NCBI GenBank assembly: GCA_965603365.1
Contig: CBFDCR010000010.1
Location: 1-64,000, forward strand
DNA: 64,000 nucleotides
Source of the DNA: JAHELQ01 sp965603365
GTDB lineage: Bacteria; Acidobacteriota; Aminicenantia; UBA2199
Reading direction: 5' to 3'
In this document: piece by piece, positions 1 through 7,168 of the stretch
Position numbering within the stretch: position 1 is the first letter of the stretch
How the letters are laid out: each line of letters opens with the position of its first letter
Notes under the pieces: model-generated
Seen by the model: only the letters and a program-made list of their open reading frames with translations
Databases searched by the model: none
Told to the model about the DNA's origin: nothing
Translations under genes and position numbers: made by a program

Positions 1-252
1 ATAAAAATTAAAAAAAATCCCCCACTCTCTCACACGCTTACCGAAAGGACACGTTCTATTGAAATACCTTTATTTTTCTTTTAAAATAGAAGCGGAGGTT
101 GAAAAAAATGACACCGGAGTCCGAGAAAAAAGGTTTTTATCTCCTACTCGTCTCCCCGTGACCCATTGGCTGAAGAGGCTGATTCTATCACATCCGACCA
201 GAGAGTGAGATTCTTGTCTGACTCCTAATTTTGCCCTGGTTTGCTTTTTTGC
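1..252. other. non-coding flank, no supported gene
   Basis: I see no gene here. A 16-codon reading frame opens at 108 behind a purine-rich GGAGG-like stretch and closes at 161, but it is too short and unrecognisable to call a gene. The stretch is AT-rich and leads into the promoter of the toxin-antitoxin module that follows. Confidence 0.5.
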
Positions 253-281
253 TTTACATGATATACCAAAATTGGTATAAT
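253..281 (+). promoter_or_regulatory. TA promoter with overlapping operator palindrome
   Basis: A -35 TTTACA (253-258) and -10 TATAAT (276-281) are separated by 17 bases. A perfect dyad TATACCAA-AA-TTGGTATA (262-279) fills the spacer and covers most of the -10. The toxin ATG at 288 lies only six bases after the -10, so the transcript would be leaderless. A palindrome in this position is the usual operator for autorepression by the antitoxin; that role is inferred. Confidence 0.65.
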
Positions 282-287
282 TGCTCT

Positions 288-617
288 ATGGAATATCAGG
301 TGGAATTACTGGAAGAGGCAGTAAAATTCATACTCTCATTGCCAATAAAAATGCAGGCCAAAATACAACGGACGATTGAACTTTTAAAAGAGTTTGGCTA
401 TTTACTTCCCGAACCCCATTCCAAAAAAATCAAAGCCGTTGATGACCTTTATGAACTGAGAGTCAAATTGGGCAGTGATATATGCAGATTATTTTATTTC
501 CATTGGAAGCAGAGAATATAAATCATTACCTCTGGTTATATGAAGAAGTCTAAAAAAACCGACAGGAATCAAATTAAGAAGGCAGTGAGTTTGATGAAAA
601 GAATCAAGGAGGAATAA
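288..617 (+). pseudogene. HigB/RelE-type (Gp49-like) toxin with in-frame stop
   Basis: The reading frame from ATG 288 matches the phage Gp49-like branch of the RelE/HigB superfamily, mRNA-cleaving ribosome-dependent toxins: LPIKMQAKIQRTIELLKEFG, then DDLYELRVKLGSDICRLFYF. It meets TAA at 519-521 after WKQRI. The same frame continues without shift as IITSGYMKKSKKTDRN and reaches TAA at 615-617, immediately before the antitoxin. The full frame would be 109 residues, normal for the family, and the expected conserved tail (G-Y-M-K-K-S-K-K-T) lies beyond the stop. One nonsense change, probably TAT to TAA, therefore seems to have inactivated the toxin. A sequencing error is the alternative. Confidence 0.75.
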
Positions 618-618
618 T

Positions 619-927
619 ATGGCTGAGTTTAAAACCATAAATGCCGACACTTTACTTCAGGATCAACTCAAAGATAAAAAGTTCCGCGAAGAATACGAAG
701 CACTGGAAGAAGAATTCGAAATTGCCCGGCAGATCATTCGTTTCAGGAAAAAAGCAAAGCTGACTCAAAAGCAGTTGGCCGATATTGCTGGCACATCCCA
801 GCCAGCCATAGCCAGGCTGGAATCCGGCGAATACAAAAATATCACCCTCTCTTTTCTGCGAAAGATTGGAAAAGCACTGGGCATTATTCCCCAAATACGC
901 TTCAAAGAGCTAAACCAAACCCGCTGA
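619..927 (+). CDS. XRE-family HTH antitoxin (HigA-like)
   Basis: This 102-residue protein has an N-terminal linker rich in charged residues and a Cro/C1-type helix-turn-helix around residues 40-95. The core reads LTQKQLADIAGTSQPAIARL followed by ESGEYKNITLSFLRKIGKAL, typical of antitoxins paired with Gp49-like toxins. It starts one base after the toxin frame ends, behind AAGGAGG, so the two were one operon. The antitoxin is intact although the toxin frame is interrupted, the usual order of decay. It probably binds the palindrome over the module's promoter. Confidence 0.85.
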   Translation: MAEFKTINADTLLQDQLKDKKFREEYEALEEEFEIARQIIRFRKKAKLTQKQLADIAGTSQPAIARLESGEYKNITLSFLRKIGKALGIIPQIRFKELNQTR

Positions 928-1060
928 TTAAAAGAGATTTTTTTGTCTGGCCCCTTTCTGCCCTTCTACTATTCCTTTACGGAGTTGCCGATCCATGAGT
1001 ATAAGGAATGAAAGGAGCAATTGTGGCTGCGGGTGGGGGAAATTTTAATATAGTGGAAAA

Positions 1061-1205
1061 ATGGGGCATTTTGTCGGAAAAATATCGTCTGTATTGAAAA
1101 AATGGCGTATTATACCACAAAAGCATCGTGTGGACCGGAAAAATATCGTGGGGACCGCAGAAATATTGTCCGGACCGGAAAAATATGATGTTGTACCGGC
1201 AGGAT
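1061..1205. repeat. degenerate short tandem repeats (about 20 bp)
   Basis: About seven imperfect copies of a 19-23 base unit lie head to tail. Most begin GAAAAATATCGT and end GGACCG, and the last four are clearest (about 1117-1200). They fill most of the gap between the antitoxin gene and the solute-binding protein gene. A short frame runs through them in each direction, but neither has a ribosome-binding site or a recognisable product, so I call the region non-coding repeat DNA. Confidence 0.55.
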
Positions 1206-1274
1206 GGGGCGTTGAACGCAAGAAATGGGAGAAGATAAGGGACGGTCGTAAAGGGTACAAAGGGTAAATTTTAT

Positions 1275-2765
1275 TCAGCGATCGGTGCTGGTTTTCCACT
1301 CCTGAATATTTTGCAGGAAGTCTCCGCTGGCACTCATGAGTCGGCAGGTATCCGGGGGAGCCGGGATTCTCTTCGAGACCCCCACGTAATAGTAAAGGTT
1401 AAACAGCGGCAGCAGGGGCAGATCTTCCAGCCAGACCCGGTGGGCCGCTAAATATATTTTCTCCCGCTTCAGCGGATTCATTTCCATTAATCCCAGGTCC
1501 AGCAGCCGATCCATCTCCCCACTCTCAAGATGTGCATAATTGAAGAAGGCACGGCTGTAAAACACATCTTTCATGTCATAATCGATATCCAGCACAAAAC
1601 CCGAAACCGCCAGATCAAATCGCCCCTTCTTCAAATAGTCCAAAAAGGAGCTATACTCCAGAAACATCGGTTGAAGCTCGATTTTGAGAGGTTCCAACTC
1701 CTTTTTTAAAAAGAGGACAAACTCCTTCCTGATTCTACTTTCACTATTGGTCAGTATTCTCAGGCGTATCGCTGCCCCCAATGATGGTTTGTCAAAGGGA
1801 ACCGGTTTGATTTTACCGTTTAATAAGAGAAAGGGTGTGCCTACCGGCTCGCCCCCTTTTTTTAAAAATCTCTCGATGAAATTCCCGCAAATCAATCGAT
1901 TGTAAAGAATTCTGCGAACATCGGCCGTTATTTTTGAATTCCTTAAATTAAATACCAGATACGTAAAACCGAACTTCTTGTAATTCACGATATTAAAACG
2001 CTTTTGCCAGGGGGTACTCTTCACATAAGCCCGGACATGCTCCGGCTGTAACTCCCCCAGGTCGGTCTCATCATTCATGAGTTTCAAGGGCATCAAATGG
2101 GGGTAGGCAATCACCCGGTATTCGAGACGGGGGAAGAGGCAGACAGATTTGTAATGGCTGTTTAAAGTGAGTATAATCTTTGAAGGCGCCGAAATCGTCT
2201 CGATCCGATACGGCCCCGTGCCGGACAGAACGGCCGGCCTGAATGTCCGGGGATCGGCATTTTTAATTTCCCCCCCATTCAGGATCTTGAAGACCAGCAC
2301 ATTGCGCCACGGGGCAAAAGGCTCTTTTAATATTATCTTAATTTTATATTTTCCGACCTGTTCGAGGGTATCAATGAACATCAAGCTGGACAGATAGGGA
2401 TATTTAAAGTCCGGATTCCTCAGCAGCCCAAAGGTGGCCGCCGCGTCGGCAGCGGACAATTCCTCACCGGTGGAAAAATAGATTCCCTCCTTTAAGTCGA
2501 GGATAATGATCCTATCGTCCTGGAAATGGTAATCCTGCACCAGTCCAGGGCAAACTTTTCCATCGACATCGAAAACGAACAGGGAGTCGAAGACTTTATT
2601 GATGACCGCCTGGGCGGTTTCATCGGTGGCATACACGGGGTTCAGGCAGCCAGGAAAGGTGTGAATGCCCACCCTCAAAGTATCTTTTCTTGGCCCCGAA
2701 TCGGTCATTAAGGAAGACCCCATAACAACGATTAAAAAAAACACAACGAAAAAACGTTTTTTCAT
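1275..2765 (-). CDS. family 5 extracellular solute-binding protein (peptide/nickel ABC type)
   Basis: The product is 496 residues with a hydrophobic N-terminal export signal (about residues 5-20) and no obvious lipobox. Mature sequence starts near DTLRVGIHTFPGCLNPVYAT, the usual opening of SBP_bac_5 proteins. It continues with the family pattern of a G-Y/T-G-x-Y element (TGPYRIE, about 195) and a C-terminal lobe with DLAVSGFVLDIDYD. Such proteins capture oligopeptides, nickel chelates or sugars in the periplasm for an ABC importer. No permease or ATPase gene is adjacent, so the partner and substrate are unknown. An AGGTG-like ribosome site precedes the ATG. Confidence 0.85.
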   Translation of the reverse strand: MKKRFFVVFFLIVVMGSSLMTDSGPRKDTLRVGIHTFPGCLNPVYATDETAQAVINKVFDSLFVFDVDGKVCPGLVQDYHFQDDRIIILDLKEGIYFSTGEELSAADAAATFGLLRNPDFKYPYLSSLMFIDTLEQVGKYKIKIILKEPFAPWRNVLVFKILNGGEIKNADPRTFRPAVLSGTGPYRIETISAPSKIILTLNSHYKSVCLFPRLEYRVIAYPHLMPLKLMNDETDLGELQPEHVRAYVKSTPWQKRFNIVNYKKFGFTYLVFNLRNSKITADVRRILYNRLICGNFIERFLKKGGEPVGTPFLLLNGKIKPVPFDKPSLGAAIRLRILTNSESRIRKEFVLFLKKELEPLKIELQPMFLEYSSFLDYLKKGRFDLAVSGFVLDIDYDMKDVFYSRAFFNYAHLESGEMDRLLDLGLMEMNPLKREKIYLAAHRVWLEDLPLLPLFNLYYYVGVSKRIPAPPDTCRLMSASGDFLQNIQEWKTSTDR

Positions 2766-2854
2766 TTCACCTCCATCTGGATCATTCCAAAAGATAAGGA
2801 AAAAACTATTTTATACAAATCCCAATAAATATGCAAACCCCATTCCCCTTGACC

Positions 2855-2883
2855 TTGACATTTCACGGCTAAAATTATATAAA
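2855..2883 (+). promoter_or_regulatory. sigma-70 promoter for the small Cys protein gene
   Basis: TTGACA at 2855-2860 and TATAAA at 2878-2883 are separated by 17 bases. The start codon at 2910 lies 26 bases further on. Confidence 0.65.
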
Positions 2884-2909
2884 GTATTCCTTAAACGAGA
2901 GGTTAAACG

Positions 2910-3122
2910 ATGTCTATTGAAGGCTATATTGATTATCAACGCCGGGAGTACTGTAAAGATATCCGCTGCCCGGTGCAGTTGGACCTGATGGCCCAGCCGG
3001 AAGGTTCCGAAAAGTATGAAAAGATCCGCAGCATTTGCACGACCACCTGCCGCCACACCACCTACGAATTTCATCACTGGTTGATCGAGAAGGGGTATTT
3101 GATTGTGCGGCCGGAGGGATAG
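2910..3122 (+). CDS. small conserved-type protein with four cysteines, unknown function
   Basis: The 70-residue product begins MSIEGYIDYQRREYCKDIRC and has cysteines at about 15, 20, 43 and 47. The CxxxxC and CxxxC spacing could hold a metal or Fe-S centre. It lacks a signal peptide, so it is probably cytoplasmic. The last third (TTYEFHHWLIEKGYLIVRPE) is a short helix-strand unit. A near-consensus promoter lies just upstream, which supports a real gene. I do not recognise the family. It stands alone between the divergent solute-binding protein gene and the aldolase gene. Confidence 0.65.
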   Translation: MSIEGYIDYQRREYCKDIRCPVQLDLMAQPEGSEKYEKIRSICTTTCRHTTYEFHHWLIEKGYLIVRPEG

Positions 3123-3213
3123 GGGATAGTGTATCGCTTAAATATTCGGAGTAAAAGTAAGACACATCTTTATAAATGGTTTTTAACTACATTCTGATGA
3201 GGAGGTAACCAAC

Positions 3214-4008
3214 ATGGATTGGGGAATGAAAAACCGGATGAGCCGACTCTTTAAAGAGGACGGCCACTGCTTCTTTTTGCCCATCGACCACGGCTACTTT
3301 CTGGGCCCCACCCACCGCCTGGAAAGACCCGCCGAAACCATCCAGCCCCTGCTGCCTTACTGTGACGCCCTGTTTGTCACCCGGGGGGTACTGCGCCCGG
3401 CCATCGATCCCGCCATCGATAAGCCCATCATCCTGCGGGTATCCGGCGGCACCAGCATCGTGGGCGGGGATCTGGCCAACGAGGTACTCACCACCTCCAT
3501 CGAGGAGATTATCCGGCTCAATGCAGCCGCGGTGGGGGTGTCTGTATTCATCGGCACCGATTATGAGAAACAGACCCTGGAGAACCTGACCGATCTGGTC
3601 AACATGTGCGAAGACTACGGCATTCCCGTCATGGCGGTAACGGCCGTGGGCAAGGAGACAGAGAAGCGGGAGGCCCGTTACCTCTCTCTCTGCTGCCGCA
3701 TCGCCGCCGAATTGGGGGCGCGGGTGGTCAAGACCTACTGGTGCGCCAAAGACTTCGACAAGGTGGTGGAGGGCTGCCCGGTTCCACTGGTCATGGCCGG
3801 TGGGCCCAAGTGTGAAACCGATCTGGAAGTGCTGGAATTTGTCTACGACGGCATGCAGAAGGGCTCAGCCGGAATTAACTTAGGCCGAAATGTGTGGCAA
3901 AATAAGCATCCGCTGCCCATGGCCCGGGCCTTGCAAGCCATTATTCACGAAAAGGCGACTCCGCCCCAGGCCATGGAGATATTCAACGAGACCAAAAACC
4001 GCGGGTAA
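3214..4008 (+). CDS. class I DhnA/LsrF-type aldolase
   Basis: This 264-residue TIM-barrel protein fits the DeoC/FbaB/LacD superfamily, DhnA branch. That branch includes archaeal-type fructose-bisphosphate aldolase, LsrF thiolase and the aminodideoxyheptulosonate synthases. Motifs seen are LPIDHGYFLGP (about 23-32), a likely Schiff-base lysine in ARVVKTYWC (Lys173), and the phosphate-binding strand VMAGGPK (193-199) followed by GSAGINLGRNVWQ. It has a strong AGGAGG site eight bases before the ATG. The gene stops directly before a zinc alcohol dehydrogenase gene, so the pair is probably a two-step pathway for a phosphorylated sugar or similar carbon compound. The exact substrate cannot be told from sequence. 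Confidence 0.85.
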   Translation: MDWGMKNRMSRLFKEDGHCFFLPIDHGYFLGPTHRLERPAETIQPLLPYCDALFVTRGVLRPAIDPAIDKPIILRVSGGTSIVGGDLANEVLTTSIEEIIRLNAAAVGVSVFIGTDYEKQTLENLTDLVNMCEDYGIPVMAVTAVGKETEKREARYLSLCCRIAAELGARVVKTYWCAKDFDKVVEGCPVPLVMAGGPKCETDLEVLEFVYDGMQKGSAGINLGRNVWQNKHPLPMARALQAIIHEKATPPQAMEIFNETKNRG

Positions 4009-4017
4009 GTGGATACC

Positions 4018-5046
4018 ATGCAAGTGGCAATGTATTACAGCAACCGGGATGTCCGCATCGAAGAGATGTCGATACCTGAGATCGGTGACGATGAAATCCT
4101 GGTCAAAGTCGTGGCCAGCGGTATCTGCGGCAGCGATGTCCTGGAGTGGTACCGCAAGAAAAAGGCTCCCCTGGTGCTGGGACACGAAATCAGCGGCGAA
4201 ATCGTCGAGGTAGGCCCGGCGGTTGATCAATACAGAGTCGGAGACCGGGTATTTGTCTCCCACCATATCCCCTGCAACACCTGTCACTACTGTTTAAGGG
4301 GCCATCACACCGCCTGCGAGACCTTGCATACCACCAATTTCAAACCCGGCGGCTTTGCCCAGTACCTGCAGGTCCCCCGCCTCAACGTGGACCGGGGGGT
4401 GTTCCCCCTGCCCCCGGAGCTCTCTTTTGAGGAAGGGGCCTTTATTGAGCCGCTGGCCTGCGTGGTGCGGGGCCAGCGCACCGCCGGACTGGAACCGGGC
4501 CAGAGTGTGCTGGTTTTGGGCAGCGGCATCTCCGGTATCCTGCATATATTGACAGCTAAGGCCTTAGGCGCCGGACGCATCCTGGCCACCGACATCAACG
4601 ACTACCGCAAGCAGAAGGCCGAAGAATTCGGAGCCGAGGCGGTGATCGATGCCCATGACGATGTGCCGGCCCGGGTGCGGAAGCTAAACGACGGCCGCGG
4701 CGTCGACCTGGTCATCATCTGTACCGGCGCACTGCCGGCCTTTAACCAGGCCTTTAAATCGGTGGACCGGGGCGGAACCGTCATGTTCTTTGCCACCACC
4801 GATCCGGGTACAGAGGTGAAGGTGCCGGTCAATGAATTCTGGCGCAACGAGATTAAGTTGATGCCCTCCTACGGCAACGCGCCCCTGGATGCCGTCGAGG
4901 CCGTCGAGTTGATCCGCAGCCGTCGTATTTCGGTCAAAGAGATGATTACCCACCGCCTGCCCCTCACCGAGGCGGCCGAAGGCTTCCGCCTGGTGGCCGA
5001 AGGCCGCGAATCCCTCAAGGTCATCCTCCTGCCCCACCCCTCATAA
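4018..5046 (+). CDS. zinc-dependent medium-chain alcohol/polyol dehydrogenase
   Basis: The product oxidises an alcohol with NAD(P). The catalytic zinc site is visible as ICGSD (Cys37) and GHE (His56-Glu57). The structural zinc cysteines are 86, 89, 92 and 100. A Rossmann motif VLVLGSGISG lies near 165. These features fit the sorbitol/threonine dehydrogenase branch of the MDR family. I chose ATG 4018 because MQVAMYYSNRDVRIEE aligns with the family start; an in-frame GTG at 4009 abuts the aldolase stop and is possible. Close linkage suggests it makes the keto substrate of the aldolase, or reduces its product. Confidence 0.88.
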   Translation: MQVAMYYSNRDVRIEEMSIPEIGDDEILVKVVASGICGSDVLEWYRKKKAPLVLGHEISGEIVEVGPAVDQYRVGDRVFVSHHIPCNTCHYCLRGHHTACETLHTTNFKPGGFAQYLQVPRLNVDRGVFPLPPELSFEEGAFIEPLACVVRGQRTAGLEPGQSVLVLGSGISGILHILTAKALGAGRILATDINDYRKQKAEEFGAEAVIDAHDDVPARVRKLNDGRGVDLVIICTGALPAFNQAFKSVDRGGTVMFFATTDPGTEVKVPVNEFWRNEIKLMPSYGNAPLDAVEAVELIRSRRISVKEMITHRLPLTEAAEGFRLVAEGRESLKVILLPHPS

Positions 5047-5115
5047 TCACCACACTTCGCCGTCACTCAAACCCCGCCGATGCCCCACCTACCCCTTTAC
5101 ACATTCTTCTTCTGA

Positions 5116-5331
5116 AAGTTAACCGATAAAGCCCTGTTACTGCCCAGTGATGAACGGGCTATTATAGCCCAGCGTTTGTGGGAAAGCATAGAGGACTTTA
5201 CCGATCCCGACATTGAGCAGGCATGGCTTAGTACCGCAGAAAAAAGGTGGGCAGAAATTGAGAAAGGTGAAGTGCAATGCATCCCGGCGGATCAAGTGAT
5301 AAAAAAGGCAAAAGCCAGATTGAGAAAATAG
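5116..5331 (+). pseudogene. addiction-module component (antitoxin) fragment
   Basis: An open frame without a start codon reads KALLLPSDERAIIAQRLWES and then DIEQAWLSTAEKRWAEIEKG, ending PADQVIKKAKARLRK-stop. This is the short antitoxin family annotated as putative addiction module component (about 70-75 residues), normally upstream of a ParE toxin. A TGA at 5113-5115 and no ATG/GTG/TTG in frame show that the extreme N-terminus is lost or mutated. The pairing with a ParE-like remnant directly downstream confirms the identification. Confidence 0.7.
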
Positions 5332-5552
5332 TAATCGAGTACCATCCAGAAGCAGCAGATGAATTTATTGAGGCCGCTCAATTTTACGAATCACGGGAGA
5401 AGGGCCAGGGCGACCAAATGGGAAGACGAAAATATGTCGTTAAGAAGTTCCCCTATTTATTGATATACCTGGACAGATCTCATCCTGATCAGCGACAATT
5501 AAAATTCCTCCTTATAAAAAAATACTTAACCTCAACAACTGTCGGGGAATTT
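5331..5552 (+). pseudogene. ParE/RelE-type toxin remnant with internal deletion
   Basis: The frame overlapping the antitoxin stop reads IVIEYHPEAADEFIEAAQFY, a classic ParE N-terminus. After ESREKGQGDQM it jumps directly to RRKYVVKKFPYLLIYL, the C-terminal half of the fold, so roughly 25-30 central residues are missing. The conserved end (usually H-x-R-R-x-P-x-Y-W) is absent too, and the frame then runs into a tandem repeat. ParE toxins poison gyrase or cleave RNA; this copy should be dead. Confidence 0.7.
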
Positions 5553-5591
5553 AAACAACTTTTTGTCTTTTTTATTATAACCTATGCACAT

Positions 5592-5696
5592 GGGAACGGT
5601 TTTGCCGCTTATGGGAATGATTTCTCCGGCTATGTGAATGGTTTTGCCGCTTATGGGAACGATTTTGCCGGCTATGGGAATGATTTTGCTCACTTT
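5592..5696. repeat. minisatellite, five 21-bp units
   Basis: Five tandem 21-base units start at 5592, 5613, 5634, 5655 and 5676. Each follows the pattern GGGAA-C/T-G-A/G-TTTTGCCG-G/C-CTTAT. As the unit is a multiple of three, both strands stay open: the plus strand would give a seven-residue repeat like GNDFAGY and the minus strand one like GKIIPIA. No start signal or recognised protein accompanies it. The array sits between the decayed ParE toxin and the 3' end of the AbiEii gene. Confidence 0.85.
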
Positions 5697-5718
5697 GGGG
5701 GATATAGTATGGCGGCCG

Positions 5719-6522
5719 CTATACACTTAAGAGTTGCAGGAGATTGTCTTTGGTGAAGAGTTTTAGCTCGGAGGGATCTTCTAAGAGGAGACCGACTTCC
5801 TGTTCGATTTTGGACCAATAGACATTCCGAATATGGTCGGTCACCAGGGATTTCCAGTCCTCGATAGGTTTGCCCCGGGAATTCCAATTAAATTGCCGGA
5901 GGGCATTTTTCAGGAAAGGGAGATTGGGCTGCAAATCTTTATGGGTGGTTAGATACCAGAAGAGGTCGTACAGATCTCTGCCCTTGGTATAAGTCCGGGT
6001 TAAAATGGCATTGAGCTTTCCTGCCAAGAGTGTAGGCAAGTCATAGTGGGTGAGGCCGAGCATGAAATATTTATTGATAACAACGGCCTTTGTTTGAGCA
6101 CCTTTCGGTGGATGGGTGTCCAGGTCTATCTTAATCGAGAGATTCTCCTCCCTCCTGCCGCTCATTCCGGCATCATACAGTAATCCCGGCAGCCTAACCA
6201 TCGCAGAATAAAGATTGTTTTTTTTTGTTTTGACTCTAACACCATAACCGGAGTTCCGCAGTTCTTTTTCCAGGGAACCAACGGTCTTTTCAAAGTTCAA
6301 GCTACTATCATTTTGGACCAAAGAGAAATCGAGGTCTTCAGAAAATCTCCTGGTATTGAAGATAAACCTTAGACAGGTTCCCCCCAGGAACGCGGCATAT
6401 TGGAAAAAGTCCTCCTTAAAGAGAATTCTCAACATAAAGGCCTGTAAATACTCCCGCATGGTATTTAGTTTGATATTGTAGCCCTCTTTTGCCGCTAAAA
6501 CCTGCAATAATTCGTCCCGCAT
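5719..6522 (-). CDS. AbiEii-type nucleotidyltransferase toxin
   Basis: The 267-residue protein belongs to the AbiEii/AbiGii family, nucleotidyltransferase toxins of type IV toxin-antitoxin systems that can act in phage abortive infection by blocking tRNAs. The hallmark is AFLGGTCLRFIFNTRRFSED followed by LDFSL: the GG-x-(L) fold motif plus the acidic D-x-D pair (about residues 44-68). A later conserved segment is LAGKLNAILTRTYTKGRDLYD-like (LNAILTR, GRDLYDLFWY). It follows the AbiEi-like gene with no gap, so the pair is translationally coupled. Its 3' end touches the minisatellite. Confidence 0.88.
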   Translation of the reverse strand: MRDELLQVLAAKEGYNIKLNTMREYLQAFMLRILFKEDFFQYAAFLGGTCLRFIFNTRRFSEDLDFSLVQNDSSLNFEKTVGSLEKELRNSGYGVRVKTKKNNLYSAMVRLPGLLYDAGMSGRREENLSIKIDLDTHPPKGAQTKAVVINKYFMLGLTHYDLPTLLAGKLNAILTRTYTKGRDLYDLFWYLTTHKDLQPNLPFLKNALRQFNWNSRGKPIEDWKSLVTDHIRNVYWSKIEQEVGLLLEDPSELKLFTKDNLLQLLSV

Positions 6523-7143
6523 CTAACTTTTCTCCAGGCTGCTTAATAATAATTCCACCGCACTTTTTATAAAAGGAAGCTTCATTTTTTGGGCATGGTT
6601 TTTTAGTTTTTGGGGGGAGAGGGTGTCGGTGTTTTGCAGGCGTAAGGCGGCGATGAAATTTTCGCCGACCCTCTGGCGCTGGAAATAGAAGAGGTCGATG
6701 AGGGCCTTTTCCGGTTCAGCCAGATAGCCGGTGTAGGGGCCTTGAGAGATGGGTTGATAGCCCCAGAAGTAGTCGGGCTTGATGGAGACGTAGCGGAATC
6801 TGCCGACGGCATTCACAAACTCTTCCGGCCGGTCTTTGGTGGTCACACTGGTAAAGGTATAGACCGCCTCGGGAATCAGGTGGTGCATCTCCAGCGCCTT
6901 TTCCAGGCTGATATAGGAGGGGGATTTTAAGATGGCGGCGATATAGGGTTCGAAGATCTTCTGACTGCGGTGCTTTTCAGGCAGTAGATAGTATCCCCGT
7001 TTTAATTGAAGGAGCTTACCCTGCTTGTGCCAGCGGGATAATTGGAGCCGCACCTGGTTCTTGTTGGGGTACAACAGGTGGAGGAAGTCCGACTCGATGA
7101 CCATGCGGTCCCTGGTGTGGTCCAAAAAATCATCCCATTTCAT
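6523..7143 (-). CDS. AbiEi-type antitoxin / transcriptional regulator
   Basis: This 206-residue protein has an N-terminal winged-helix region (NQVRLQLSRWHKQGKLLQLK then RGYYLLPE, residues 28-57) and a downstream alpha-beta domain with SYISLEKALEMHHLIPEAVY. This is the standard AbiEi layout. AbiEi proteins neutralise AbiEii and repress their own promoter by binding inverted repeats. A perfect 16-bp palindrome lies just upstream over the promoter. The gene begins 12 bases after the lipoate ligase gene ends and on the same strand, but probably has its own promoter. Confidence 0.85.
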   Translation of the reverse strand: MKWDDFLDHTRDRMVIESDFLHLLYPNKNQVRLQLSRWHKQGKLLQLKRGYYLLPEKHRSQKIFEPYIAAILKSPSYISLEKALEMHHLIPEAVYTFTSVTTKDRPEEFVNAVGRFRYVSIKPDYFWGYQPISQGPYTGYLAEPEKALIDLFYFQRQRVGENFIAALRLQNTDTLSPQKLKNHAQKMKLPFIKSAVELLLSSLEKS

Positions 7144-7146
7144 TGC

Positions 7147-7168
7147 ATTATATTATCATAAATGATAA
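7147..7168 (-). promoter_or_regulatory. AbiE promoter -10 and operator palindrome inside lipoate ligase 3' end
   Basis: Read on the minus strand, TTATCAT-TT-ATGATAA (7168-7153) is a perfect 7+2+7 palindrome followed by TATAAT (7152-7147) and then the AbiEi ATG at 7143. An overlapping GATAAT (7157-7152) is a second -10 candidate. The palindrome covers the stop codon of the upstream lipoate ligase gene (7158-7156). The -35 match is weak. The arrangement suits AbiEi autorepression of a leaderless or near-leaderless transcript. Confidence 0.55.

Noticed and set aside
519..521. TAA used as a sense codon (altered code)
   Set aside because: TAA ends many intact genes here, including the same toxin frame at 615-617, so recoding is not supported.
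1045..1299. Overlapping short frames across the 1.1-1.2 kb repeats
   Set aside because: Both strands are open only because of the repeats; neither has start signals or a family.
5592..5696. CRISPR array
   Set aside because: Units are directly adjacent 21-mers without unique spacers, so it is a minisatellite.
5532..5726. Small minus-strand frame with heptapeptide repeats (GKIIPIA-like)
   Set aside because: It is produced by the 21-bp minisatellite; no ribosome site and no homology recognised.
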